From NCBI GenBank assembly GCA_022360315.1, contig JAKSDA010000490.1, positions 1-59,728 of the forward strand: a stretch of 59,728 nucleotides of DNA, written 5' to 3'. This document shows positions 18,153 through 26,666 of the stretch, one piece after another. The notes beneath the pieces are model-generated. The model was not told the origin of the DNA, did no database searches, and saw only the letters and a program-made list of their open reading frames with translations. Position 1 is the first letter of the stretch. The number at the start of each line of letters is the position of its first letter. This DNA comes from Pseudomonadota bacterium (lineage in GTDB: Bacteria > Myxococcota_A > Polyangia > Haliangiales > Haliangiaceae). A program made the position numbers and the translations under genes.

Positions 18153-19576
18153 TCTCACGCGGTCACGTTGCAACGGGTCCACAGTGATCGTGCGCGGCCC
18201 GACCGCTGCGCGTTGGGGTGATTATTTTGGGGCATGACCGAAATGAGCGGAGCGTCCAGCACGGCCTGGCCGGCTGCGCTGGATGCGGTACGTACCGCCG
18301 GAAACGGGTTTAACATCATCAGCTCGATGAGATCAGATAGGCATATCCGGCAGCAGTACCGAGTGTCATGGTCGTGGCAAAAATTACATAGGCCGCTATA
18401 CGAATACTGATCATGTCTTCCTCATTGCGCGGGAGTAAAACCCGTGCAGCCTGGTTCTCATTCCTACGCCGCGCCTGGCCCGACGTTACTGTCACTCGCA
18501 CATATGCGCTCGGCTTGCTGCGCAAATACCGATTGGTGGGACCAGAGGTCGATGTGAGCTACCGTGATCAGGACACGGCGAGCAATCCAGTCATTGGCAT
18601 CGATCAGCGCCTGCTGATAGTGGATTTTTGAGGAGACTCTCGGTAAAGAACCGGGTTGCGCTGCGAGTATGGCGTATCGACACGGTTACGGCGGAGCCGA
18701 CAGCGCAGCAGGTATCGCGGTGAACAACTCGAGCCAGGTGGTGCCGGGCCAGGTGGTGCATGTGGATTTACAGCTCTCTGACCGCCCGCACCATGCGGCA
18801 CCGGGTCTGGTCGAATCTGCACCGACCCAGGCCAAACGCTGCAGCCAGGCCCTATCCACAGCGATCACACAGCTATTCTGGCCTCGTATCTCTGTGGCAT
18901 GGGGAGTTGATCTCGCAGCGATCAATACATGTAACCACATGGATTCCTGGCCAGGTTGCACAACAATTACACTCCAGTCGGAATACTGCCTACGTCTCAT
19001 CTCTGCCCAGTTGGATTTCGTGTCGCGGCCCACGTTGTGACGGGTGGTAACGAAGATAGAATTTCCGAGCTGAGTCGATTAGCGATCTGCGTGGTATCGC
19101 ACTTCGGCGAATTGGGGGCACGGGATGACACGGCGAGAAACAGCCGAATGGCCGAGAAATGGCGTATTTGCCAATCTATGCTGATTTGGCCGAGCCGCGT
19201 CCCTGTAGGAAAGATGCCGCTCTTGGAGGCAAGATAACCACTGCACGGGCAATCTCGGCCATGGTCGCAATTTGTAATACTGAGCGATAAAGATATCGAT
19301 ATGTACGCAACTCAGTTATGTATTACGACAAAATAAGAATTAGCTTTTTGACTCGAAAAACGCCTTTACATCCTCTCCGTGCACTGGTAGATTTTAGCTG
19401 CGCTACGCGACGTCTAACCCGCTACGCTGAACTGGGCTCGCATGAGATGCTGTGCGGACGATTGCGGAGGGCCGTATAGGGACCCCTATGTGGGGTCGAG
19501 AGGACTCCGCGAACACGTATGGTGAGCCGATTCTTTCTCAGCATTAGCACGTTGCCAGACGGGAAAGGGGCGCTTG
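18153..19576. other. Long gene-poor stretch
   Basis: About 1.4 kb in which only a 31-codon membrane ORF (listed separately) has support. Several open frames of 60-120 codons on both strands carry neither family motifs nor convincing ribosome-binding sites. The part around 19230-19400 is clearly AT-richer than the rest. A GACCCC/GGGGTC dyad with a 5-base centre lies at 19481-19497, about 80 bp upstream of the next gene, and may be regulatory. Confidence 0.4.
18319..18414 (-). CDS. Candidate 31-residue single-span membrane peptide
   Basis: A short frame starts at ATG 18414, four bases after GAGGA in the sequence GAGGAAGAC-ATG. The peptide begins MISIRIAAYVIFATTMTLG and ends AYLISSS. Nearly all of it is one hydrophobic helix with a single Arg near the start, giving an N-in orientation by the positive-inside rule. 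Small proteins of this form often modulate larger membrane complexes, but there is no partner gene nearby to suggest which. A plus-strand frame overlaps it. Support is the Shine-Dalgarno plus clean hydrophobicity only. Confidence 0.35.
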   Translation of the reverse strand: MISIRIAAYVIFATTMTLGTAAGYAYLISSS

Positions 19577-20605
19577 ATGAAAGTTCTGTCCTTAGCATCA
19601 CTCTTTGGTATCGCGACGCTGACAATGTCTTGGAGCTGCACTCAGGCAGTGGCACCAGACGACTCTCAGGATCTCCCATGGGACCCTACAAGCTCATCTG
19701 ATCAGGTGGTGATCGACGATCAAGGCCCAGGGGGAGCTCTGCCCGAATGCAACAGTACTGCGCGAGCGGACACTGTAGGAACATCTGCGCTCGAATCGGC
19801 ACGCCTACCCCAACCTGATTTCGGCGAAAGTAGCGCAGTGGCGCTGGACGAGGACGTCGATGGCGATGGAGTCATGGCCACCGACGACTGCAACGACAGG
19901 GACAATCGGATCGGCAAGCTGATCCATCTCGAAGGTTTCACGTCCGATAATGACTGGTTTCACGCCCCCCCGGAACTCTCCGAGGATCCCTGGGTGTACG
20001 GACCAGAGGGCCTCCTGGCCACCGGCGGCGGTCTACAGGCCGTGCTCGGAGAGGAGGAGGACTGGCAGAACGTGATCATTCACGCTGTCGTAACGGCCGA
20101 CGGCACCTCGGGTGGTGAGAACTACGGGCCGACCAATCACTGGCGCATTGGTCTTCTAGTGCGTGCCGAGGAGAATTCCGGACAGCAACAGGGCTTCCTG
20201 GGGTACCGCTGTGCGCTGGCTTCGAATGCGGAGGGTGTCGGGGACGATCCCCTCCAGGGCCCGTCCACTGGTCAGTTCGTGCAGTTGGCCGAACTCCCCG
20301 ACCAAACGACCACGGCCAATGCATCAGCGACGCAGTCGACCAGGTGTCGCAACGCTTCCAGCGCTGGATTCGTCGAGATCGGCCGTAATGATTTCGAGGG
20401 CCTCGATCTCGTAGGAGGTCAGGATGCTGTGCTGGCCTTTGCTGCAGTCGAGAATTCGCTGAGTTGTGAGGTGGTCACCACGAGGGAGACTGTGAGTGTG
20501 CAGGTCGAAGACACTTCGCTCGATATCGGGACCATTGGTCTATCCACCATGAATATGTTCGGCAAGTTCAAGTTCCTCACTGTGTGCGAAATGTTGACAC
20601 CTTAG
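19577..20605 (+). CDS. Secreted protein/lipoprotein with calcium-binding loop
   Basis: ATG at 19577 has AGGGG 6 bases upstream and opens a signal sequence (MKVLSLASLFGIATLTMSWS) followed by Cys 21. This is a possible lipidation site, although the residues before the Cys are not canonical. Near residue 95 is DEDVDGDGVMATDDCNDRDN, a D-rich calcium loop of the type seen in thrombospondin type 3 or MopC-like repeats. The remaining 230 residues are acidic and probably beta-rich (GFTSDNDWFHAPPELSEDPW; LLVRAEENSGQQQGFLGYRC), possibly a laminin-G/concanavalin-like fold, which is not proven. It stands alone and ends just before a perfect hairpin. Confidence 0.7.
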   Translation: MKVLSLASLFGIATLTMSWSCTQAVAPDDSQDLPWDPTSSSDQVVIDDQGPGGALPECNSTARADTVGTSALESARLPQPDFGESSAVALDEDVDGDGVMATDDCNDRDNRIGKLIHLEGFTSDNDWFHAPPELSEDPWVYGPEGLLATGGGLQAVLGEEEDWQNVIIHAVVTADGTSGGENYGPTNHWRIGLLVRAEENSGQQQGFLGYRCALASNAEGVGDDPLQGPSTGQFVQLAELPDQTTTANASATQSTRCRNASSAGFVEIGRNDFEGLDLVGGQDAVLAFAAVENSLSCEVVTTRETVSVQVEDTSLDIGTIGLSTMNMFGKFKFLTVCEMLTP

Positions 20606-20626
20606 CCTTCCCCCTAGTCAGATTTT

Positions 20627-20658
20627 GCAGGTAAGTCGCCATTCGGCGACTTACCTGC
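20627..20658 (+). terminator. Perfect 14-bp stem-loop terminator
   Basis: GCAGGTAAGTCGCC (20627-20640) is exactly complementary to 20645-20658, with an ATTC loop, beginning 21 bp after the stop codon of the calcium-loop protein gene. A TTTT follows only after GCCA, so intrinsic termination may be imperfect, but the stem length and position make a terminator the natural reading. A TTTT also precedes the stem, so it could work in both directions. Confidence 0.7.
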
Positions 20659-20803
20659 GCCATTTTCGGGCCCTCCATCTTGCCCCTCCAACCCGCTCGG
20701 TCAGAACTCCACCTCGCATTCTTTGCTGTGACGCTCAGCCAACCCGAGGCCGGGCGATTGGTCCGCCAAAACGTGCGATCCTGGCCATCCAAAGGAGGGC
20801 GAC

Positions 20804-21880
20804 ATGTCAGAACCTGTAGTAGATGAAGGTGACATTACTCTCGAGCGCGGTACGCTGTGGGAGAGGACGGTCAGCACCACCAAACGCGCTATACGCTCGG
20901 GAGTACAGCAACCCATTGCGACCACGTGGCAAACCCTGACGCACTGCGGAATCGAGTTTTTGGTGCGCAGACTAACCCACCTCCACCGAAAAACCCGAGC
21001 GAGCGAGCAAGCAGATTCCGCGTCGCATTCCTTGCCAGGACGTGCGGCCGAACGCGTTGCCAACCCATTTCTGCCCTATGACGAAAATCTATGGGTGGCC
21101 GATATCTCGACCTCTCATGTATGCCTGCTCAACAAGTTTAATGTCATCGACTACCATCTACTCATTGTAACCCGGGAGTTTCGAGAGCAGGAAGAGCCTC
21201 TGAATAGCAGCGATTTTGCCGCGATGTGGGCGTGTCTGGCCGAATTTGACGGCCTGGTATTCTACAACAGTGGGCCCTCCGCAGGCGCCAGCCAGCGGCA
21301 CAAGCATCTCCAGATGGTGCCGTTGCCGCTCATACCCGATCGGTCAGACGATTCTTCGAGCCATGCGCAATCGCAAGCGGCCAGGCCGCGAATTCCAATT
21401 GCACCGCTTTTGACCCCTTCCCAACCGGTCGAGATGGACGATACATCGGGTCGTCCGGACCACCCCCCGGGCGGTGATTCGATCGCATGCCCCGGCCAAA
21501 TTGCCATTGCCACTGGTCTGCCGTTCGTGCACGCAGTGGTCGCTCTCGATCCAGCCCTGGGCGAGTCGCCAGACAGAGCAGCTCGGCACACCTTGCACTG
21601 CTACCATGCCATGCTCCGCGCACTCGGTCTGGTCAGCACCGAAAGCACCGATGTCGCCCCCTACAACCTTCTCGTCACCCGCGAATGGATGCTCGTGGTT
21701 GCACGCTCGCGCGAGTGTTTCGGGCCGATTTCGGTCAATGCGCTCGGTTTCAGTGGCTCGTTTTTCGTCCGCAACGAGAGCGAACTGCAGACACTTGCGC
21801 AACTCGGCCCCCTGGCCGTGTTGCAGAGTGTTGCGATCGTATCGGGTGGATCGACAATCGACCACGGCCGGGGGCAATGA
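20804..21880 (+). CDS. ATP adenylyltransferase / Ap4A phosphorylase-like protein
   Basis: A 358-residue member of the Apa1/Apa2 family of the HIT superfamily, which splits diadenosine tetraphosphate into ATP and ADP. The region 110-180 shows LLNKFNVIDYHLLIVTREFR, then FYNSGPSAGASQRHKHLQMV, with the catalytic HxHxQ-type signature at about 164-168. The C-terminal part NLLVTREWMLVVARSRE matches the second domain. An insert of about 40 residues rich in Pro/Ser (about 180-225) is longer than in typical members. An excellent AGGAGG site lies 5 bases before the ATG. The gene stands alone. Its role would be control of dinucleotide alarmones. Confidence 0.85.
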   Translation: MSEPVVDEGDITLERGTLWERTVSTTKRAIRSGVQQPIATTWQTLTHCGIEFLVRRLTHLHRKTRASEQADSASHSLPGRAAERVANPFLPYDENLWVADISTSHVCLLNKFNVIDYHLLIVTREFREQEEPLNSSDFAAMWACLAEFDGLVFYNSGPSAGASQRHKHLQMVPLPLIPDRSDDSSSHAQSQAARPRIPIAPLLTPSQPVEMDDTSGRPDHPPGGDSIACPGQIAIATGLPFVHAVVALDPALGESPDRAARHTLHCYHAMLRALGLVSTESTDVAPYNLLVTREWMLVVARSRECFGPISVNALGFSGSFFVRNESELQTLAQLGPLAVLQSVAIVSGGSTIDHGRGQ

Positions 21881-22017
21881 TGCTGGCACAGGAGACGGCG
21901 GCCCCACGTACCATGTGAGACTGAATGAGTATTCAGTAGCGCGGTCGAGTCGCCGGTGTGAGTGTTCGCCCCATGTCCCGGAAGTGGTACGCTGAAACGC
22001 AAAAACCGAGCGAAACC

Positions 22018-22608
22018 ATGAGCTCTTCTGCCAAAAGTTTGATCCGGGGCTCCCGGGTTTTTCTGCGTCATCCCACCCAGGTCGACGTCGACGAGTTCAT
22101 CGCGTTGCGCCAGGCTAGCCGCGACGTTCATCAGCCCTGGGAACCCATACCCGAAGACGGCTCCGATCCGGTCAGCCGGCCAGTATTCCGGCGTTTTCTC
22201 ATCACTGCCAACACGCCGTCCTCACAGAAACACCTGATCTGTCGCGCCACGGATGGCGCCATCGTTGGTTATGTGGGGTTGAGCCAAATTGTCATGGGGC
22301 CGTTTTGCTCCTCGTACATGGGTTACTGGGTCGGCAAGCCGTATCTGCGCCAGGGCTATGCCACCGAGGGCATCTCGCTGTGTGTCGAGCGCGCTTTCAC
22401 CCAACTCTGCCTGCATCGGATCGAGGCCAACATTATCCCGCAAAATACCGCATCTCTTGCCACTGCGCGCAAATGCGGTTTTCACAGAGAGGGATACTCA
22501 CCGCGCTATCTGAAGATCGCCGGACAGTGGCGCGATCACGAACGCTGGGCCATTACAGTCGAGGACTGGCAGACGCAACGCTCCGACGCGCCAATCGGCA
22601 CTCCGTGA
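22018..22608 (+). CDS. GNAT N-acetyltransferase (RimJ/RimL-like)
   Basis: From ATG 22018 the product has 196 residues: RGSRVFLRHPTQVDVDEFIALR at the start, VGYVGLSQI in the middle strand, the acetyl-CoA loop LRQGYATEGISLCVERAF and then IEANIIPQNTASLATARKCGFHREGY. This pattern fits the RimJ/RimL branch, which acetylates ribosomal-protein N termini or small-molecule amines; the substrate is unknown. An in-frame ATG at 21973 and a GTG at 21958 would add 15-20 residues without homology. The gene converges with the membrane-protein gene 44 bp away. Confidence 0.85.
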   Translation: MSSSAKSLIRGSRVFLRHPTQVDVDEFIALRQASRDVHQPWEPIPEDGSDPVSRPVFRRFLITANTPSSQKHLICRATDGAIVGYVGLSQIVMGPFCSSYMGYWVGKPYLRQGYATEGISLCVERAFTQLCLHRIEANIIPQNTASLATARKCGFHREGYSPRYLKIAGQWRDHERWAITVEDWQTQRSDAPIGTP

Positions 22609-22652
22609 GCACCGGTACAGCACCTCGAGCCTGTAACGACTGGCGGAATCTG

Positions 22653-23603
22653 CTATGGAGGCGGAGGTTCGGCCGATAGCGGTTCAAATCGCAGGGGTGG
22701 TATGACGACCTTGTAGTAGGTCAGTTTCCATACATCAGTCATTTTGATGAAGCTCAGAGAGACCTTAGCCTTGGCTTTTTCGTACTGCACGATCCAGGTG
22801 ATGGACGCCTGGGTACGGCTGGAGTTACGCGACGATTTGAGTGTGTCGAGAATGCGTAGATATCGCCCCAGAACACGTTTTCTTTCGGCTTGTATCTTGA
22901 GAAATGTCTCGCGATCGATGGATTGCTGGAACGTGGCAGAGGAGTCACGCCATATTTTCTCGATCTTGCCGTCGCGATCGAATTCGAGTATGCGCTCGGC
23001 GAGATCGTATATTTCCTTCGGAGCCTCTTTGCGCGCAGCGCGAGTCTCCGACCGCGAAATGACTGCTCGGGCCAGATCTGGCGGCAGGTCGATACCGAGC
23101 TGCAAGAGCTTCCACGTTTGATCGTGCCAATGATAGCTAAACGAGGCCGAGGTCTTGCCATTGTCGAACTCGATGGTCGCTCTTACCCGCCGGGTATCCC
23201 CGCCGGGTCCCGAGATCGACTCGACCAGCTTGATGGCCAGCAGCTGGCGAAATGCTCCCAGGGTCTGATTGATATCGGACGCGAGTTCGAGAAAGCGGTC
23301 GGCGATCATGGCCTGATGCAGGCGCGGGGACGCCGCCTGGTAGACCTCCTCGAACTTTCCGTTTCGCATCTGCTCGAGGATGTGCTGGGTCTCGGCGCGG
23401 AAATTGTATCCGCTGCTCGAGGCAACTTGCATGGCGACCAGGACTCCAATCCACGCTGAGATGAGAACAAAGGTGACCACAACCCCCTGAAGCAACTGGC
23501 GCTTGCGGCGTTGCCAACGCACTCCGGCGGTATCTGGCGTCGCTTTGCCCAGGGAAGGAACGCCATTGCTCGCCGGCCCGGAAGGTTTGTTCTGCTCAGT
23601 CAT
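22653..23603 (-). CDS. Membrane-anchored protein with two tandem alpha+beta domains
   Basis: A 316-residue protein. A Pro/Gly-rich cytoplasmic head of about 35 residues precedes one membrane helix (about 39-60, VVVTFVLISAWIGVLVAMQV). The outer part shows two related units, about 68-178 (ILEQMRNGKFEEVYQAASPRL to HDQTWKLLQLGIDLPP) and 200-310 (ILEFDRDGKIEKIWRDSSATF to DVWKLTYYKVVIPP). Each is a helix pair followed by strands ending in a Trp-Lys-Leu strand, resembling DUF4019/NTF2-like folds. The function is unknown. The ATG overlaps the stop of the upstream lipoprotein gene by 8 bp, so the two are translated together. Confidence 0.8.
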   Translation of the reverse strand: MTEQNKPSGPASNGVPSLGKATPDTAGVRWQRRKRQLLQGVVVTFVLISAWIGVLVAMQVASSSGYNFRAETQHILEQMRNGKFEEVYQAASPRLHQAMIADRFLELASDINQTLGAFRQLLAIKLVESISGPGGDTRRVRATIEFDNGKTSASFSYHWHDQTWKLLQLGIDLPPDLARAVISRSETRAARKEAPKEIYDLAERILEFDRDGKIEKIWRDSSATFQQSIDRETFLKIQAERKRVLGRYLRILDTLKSSRNSSRTQASITWIVQYEKAKAKVSLSFIKMTDVWKLTYYKVVIPPLRFEPLSAEPPPP

Positions 23604-24231
23604 GAGCGTCCGTCGCGGTCACTGTGAGCCTGTCGGATGAAGCTGGTCTGTCGCCAGGACCAAGGATACGAAACGAGGCCTGGCCAGTCGAGGCCGCACT
23701 GCGGCGCGGCACCGCCCTCGCCGCACCCATGAAGTCAAGATACACTCGGCACTCAAACACAGTTTGCCCGGCTTGTGAACGAATGGTCAGCGCATCGCCC
23801 GCCTGCACTGCCGGGGACAGGATCACCCACGCCAGATTGGTGCGATAGGTGCCGCGTTCCTGGCGGTGCATGGTCAATGGCGCGATCAGATCACCTGCCG
23901 AATTGCCACTGCTGTTCAGAGCGCGCGTGTCCTGGTCCAGGCAATCGGGTACCGAACCGCCAGTCACCTGCAAATAGATGCCCACCATGGGCAAGCCCTG
24001 GTCGCCGTAGATGAGCGGCACGACCTGATCTGCGGTGAGCGGCATGAACACTCCATCTTCGACCAGCCCCACTGTCAGGCTATCCAGGGTCACCTCGGGC
24101 GCTGGATCGCGGCAGGTATCGGACTCGCCGAGGTTTGGGCCTTCCTCCGGGGAGTCATCCGAGCACGCCACCCCGGCACTGATCAACAGCGCCAGAGCCG
24201 ACACGACAAGAGCTCGATTCCGTATCCGCAT
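23596..24231 (-). CDS. Putative lipoprotein of unknown function
   Basis: A 211-residue protein with a clean lipoprotein signal: basic MRIRNR, hydrophobic ALVVSALALLISAGVAC with the lipobox ending at Cys 23, then an acidic SDDSPEEG linker. The mature part has four further Cys residues and looks beta-rich, with alternating hydrophobic segments such as LPMVGIYLQVTGGSV and TYRTNLAWVILSPAV. No family was recognised. It is the first gene of a two-gene unit with the tandem-domain membrane protein, so the pair may act together in the envelope. Confidence 0.75.
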   Translation of the reverse strand: MRIRNRALVVSALALLISAGVACSDDSPEEGPNLGESDTCRDPAPEVTLDSLTVGLVEDGVFMPLTADQVVPLIYGDQGLPMVGIYLQVTGGSVPDCLDQDTRALNSSGNSAGDLIAPLTMHRQERGTYRTNLAWVILSPAVQAGDALTIRSQAGQTVFECRVYLDFMGAARAVPRRSAASTGQASFRILGPGDRPASSDRLTVTATDAHD

Positions 24232-24356
24232 GGTCGGGTTCAGAATACGCCCAAATTGGCGAGGTGACCAGGTAGGCAGTAACGCCGGTCACAGCGGCGG
24301 GGAACCCAACCGTTGACCGACGACGTGTCGGCCGGGCCGGTGTGTCCGGCAACGCG

Positions 24357-26141
24357 TCACTCGTCGATTCGCACTCGCACGTAGGCTCCTGGCGCATCTT
24401 CGATGGGATCGAGTTTGCCGTCGCCGGGAATTCGCCTGGCGACTCTTGGGCCGGCGTGGCGCTCGACCCAGTGCAGCCAGTCCGGCCACCAGGAGCCTTG
24501 GTGCTGCTCTGCACTGTCGCGCCATTCCTCGGCATCACCGCGCAGAGAGTCGTTGGTCCAGTAGCAGTATTTGCCCGATCCGACCGGGTTGATCACACCC
24601 GCGATGTGTCCGGAGCCACCCAGGATGAAGCGAACCGGACTGCGCAATAGCCTGGCGCTCTCGTACACGCCCCTCCAGGGTGCAATGTGATCGTGTTCGG
24701 TCGACACGAAGTAGGACGGGGTTTTCACCTGGCCCAGGTCGATCGGCGTGTCGAGTAGCGAGATTCCGCCCGGCTCGCGCAGCTTGTTGCGCAAATACAG
24801 ATTGCGCAGATAAAAACTGTGCATCCGCGCCGGCATGCGGGTGTTGTCGTCGGCCCAGTAGAGGAGGTCGAACTGTATCGGATCGCGACCCAGGAGATAG
24901 TTCCTGATCACCGCGCTCCAGATCAGATCGTTGGACCGCAACATGTTGAATGCAGAGGACATACGGGTGCCCTCTAGATAGCCTTTTTTCGCCATGACCC
25001 GGTCGAGAAAGGCAAGCTCTTTCTCGCCGATGAACACGCTGATCGGGCCGACATCGGAAAAATCGAGCAGAGTGGTGAGCAGCGTTGCGCTGACGATGCG
25101 ATCGTCTCCCCTGGCCGACATATAGGCCAGCGTTGCGGCCATGACGATGCCACCAATACAATAGGATACTGCGTTGACCTCACGCTGGCCCGTGGCCAAC
25201 TCGATGGCGTTCAGGGCCGCCAGGATGCCTTCGGACACATAGTTTTCAAAATCCTTATTGCGCAATCGCTCGTCCGGGTTGATCCACGAGACCATGAACA
25301 CCGTAAAACCGCGTTCCACAGCCCACTTGACCAGCGAGTTCTCGGGTCGCAAATCCAGGATATAAAACTTGTTGATCCATGGCGGCACAAACAGAAGTGG
25401 GCGCGAAAATACCTTCTCTGTGCTCGGCTGGTACTGGATGAGCTGCATCAGCTGGTTTTGAAAGACCACCTTGCCCGGCGTGGTCGCAACATTCTCGCCC
25501 AGTCGAAATGCACTCTGGTCGGCCATCTTGGGCAGAAGCTGCCCCTTGCCCCGCTCGAGATCTTCGAGCAAATTGCGCAGACCGCGGATCAAGTTTTCAC
25601 CACCTGACTCGATACTCGCCCGCAAAACCTCCGGGTTGGTCATGACAAAGTTGGTCGGGGCCATCGCATCCACGAACTGGCGCAGATAGAACATCGCCTT
25701 GGCCTGAGATTGCTGGTCTGCTCCCCGCCCGCTCTGACCCAATGCCATGATGTATTGCGCGACCAGAAGATAGGACTGTTTGATGAAGTCGAAGACCATG
25801 CTCTCGGTCCATGCCGCGGCCCGAAAACGCCGGTCCCCTGGCTCAGGCTCGATGACCGGCCCGACCTCCTGGCCCATCATACGCAAAAACGCCGTGGTCA
25901 TCAGATTGGTGTAGCCCTGCCATAGTCGAATCTGCGCCCCAAACAACCCGAGTGGATTGCGCAGCATGGCCCGGGTCAGCTCCATGAACGGTCCGAAAAG
26001 TACCTTGAGATACGGGGCGTCAAAGGTGTCGCCAGCAGCCAGACGCCGGAAATAGATCCGCGCCAGGCGTCGACTCTTTTTCGCTATGATCGGCAAATTC
26101 TCGGCCAGCGCCCGAATGTTGGGAGGGTTAAAATTGGACAT
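24357..26141 (-). CDS. phaC: Poly(3-hydroxyalkanoate) synthase PhaC
   Basis: A protein of about 594 residues of the class I/II PHA synthase family, which polymerises hydroxyacyl-CoA into storage polyester. Recognisable blocks are LLFVPPWINKFYILDLRPENS, the nucleophile motif SYCIGG with Cys at about 328, the Asp in FVSTEHDHIAPW and the His in GGSGHIAGVINP, together a full Cys-Asp-His triad. The first Gly of the usual G-x-C-x-G lipase box is Ser here. ATG 26141 is preferred over GTG 26156, which adds five residues. No phaA, phaB or phasin gene is adjacent. Confidence 0.93.
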   Translation of the reverse strand: MSNFNPPNIRALAENLPIIAKKSRRLARIYFRRLAAGDTFDAPYLKVLFGPFMELTRAMLRNPLGLFGAQIRLWQGYTNLMTTAFLRMMGQEVGPVIEPEPGDRRFRAAAWTESMVFDFIKQSYLLVAQYIMALGQSGRGADQQSQAKAMFYLRQFVDAMAPTNFVMTNPEVLRASIESGGENLIRGLRNLLEDLERGKGQLLPKMADQSAFRLGENVATTPGKVVFQNQLMQLIQYQPSTEKVFSRPLLFVPPWINKFYILDLRPENSLVKWAVERGFTVFMVSWINPDERLRNKDFENYVSEGILAALNAIELATGQREVNAVSYCIGGIVMAATLAYMSARGDDRIVSATLLTTLLDFSDVGPISVFIGEKELAFLDRVMAKKGYLEGTRMSSAFNMLRSNDLIWSAVIRNYLLGRDPIQFDLLYWADDNTRMPARMHSFYLRNLYLRNKLREPGGISLLDTPIDLGQVKTPSYFVSTEHDHIAPWRGVYESARLLRSPVRFILGGSGHIAGVINPVGSGKYCYWTNDSLRGDAEEWRDSAEQHQGSWWPDWLHWVERHAGPRVARRIPGDGKLDPIEDAPGAYVRVRIDE

Positions 26142-26666
26142 GTCGATGGGACTCACTTCGGCCGGATTCGCGGCATTCGGGCTGACATCAACCGGGGTTC
26201 AATCAAACTGGCTCGGATCGATCGGACCGAAGTCTGCCCACATTGGCATCCTGTCGAACCAGCCCGCGAATGGGCGCTTTTGACCCCGCCATGGACGCAT
26301 TTTCTCCTTGTCCGCAGTATTGCTGCGGTGAAGCATTTTTGTCCAGCGTTCGCTCGTCCGCGCTGGCGAAAATCGTCCTCGAGCGTCTGCCTAGATCCAT
26401 CAATAAACTAAATAATATCAAAAACTTAGATAATTACAAATCAGCTGGCGCCGGGCCCGCCCAGTCGATGTTGCCCCGCACAATTTTGGGTGTGCCGCAC
26501 ACGATCATCGCAATCGGGCTCCGAGCCAGGGGCAGTTTTGATGTATTGGAACAAGTACTGTTCCGCCAAACCATATTTCGCCTGAGTGGTTGCGATGTAG
26601 ACTTGCTTTGCGCCAGGCGGTAGTCGCGAAGATTTGTCGGCCGGCCAACACGTAGCAAAGACCACC
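26142..26666. other. Divergent region between phaC and the MDR oxidoreductase gene
   Basis: About 525 bp with promoters expected in both directions. The part 26390-26445 is markedly AT-rich (a run of AT-only words such as AAATAATATCAAAAAC). One palindrome is listed separately. Open frames across it have no ribosome-binding site or motif, so no gene is called. Confidence 0.4.
26548..26564. promoter_or_regulatory. 17-bp palindrome upstream of the MDR oxidoreductase gene
   Basis: GGAACA and TGTTCC form perfect arms around the centre AGTAC, giving the dyad GGAACAAGTACTGTTCC. It lies about 100 bp before the ATG of the oxidoreductase gene, a position suitable for an operator. No regulator gene is adjacent, so the binder is unknown. 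Confidence 0.4.

Noticed and set aside
18669..19040. A 123-codon plus-strand frame
   Set aside because: It has no ribosome-binding site, no motif and an equally long minus-strand frame over the same bases, so it was not called.
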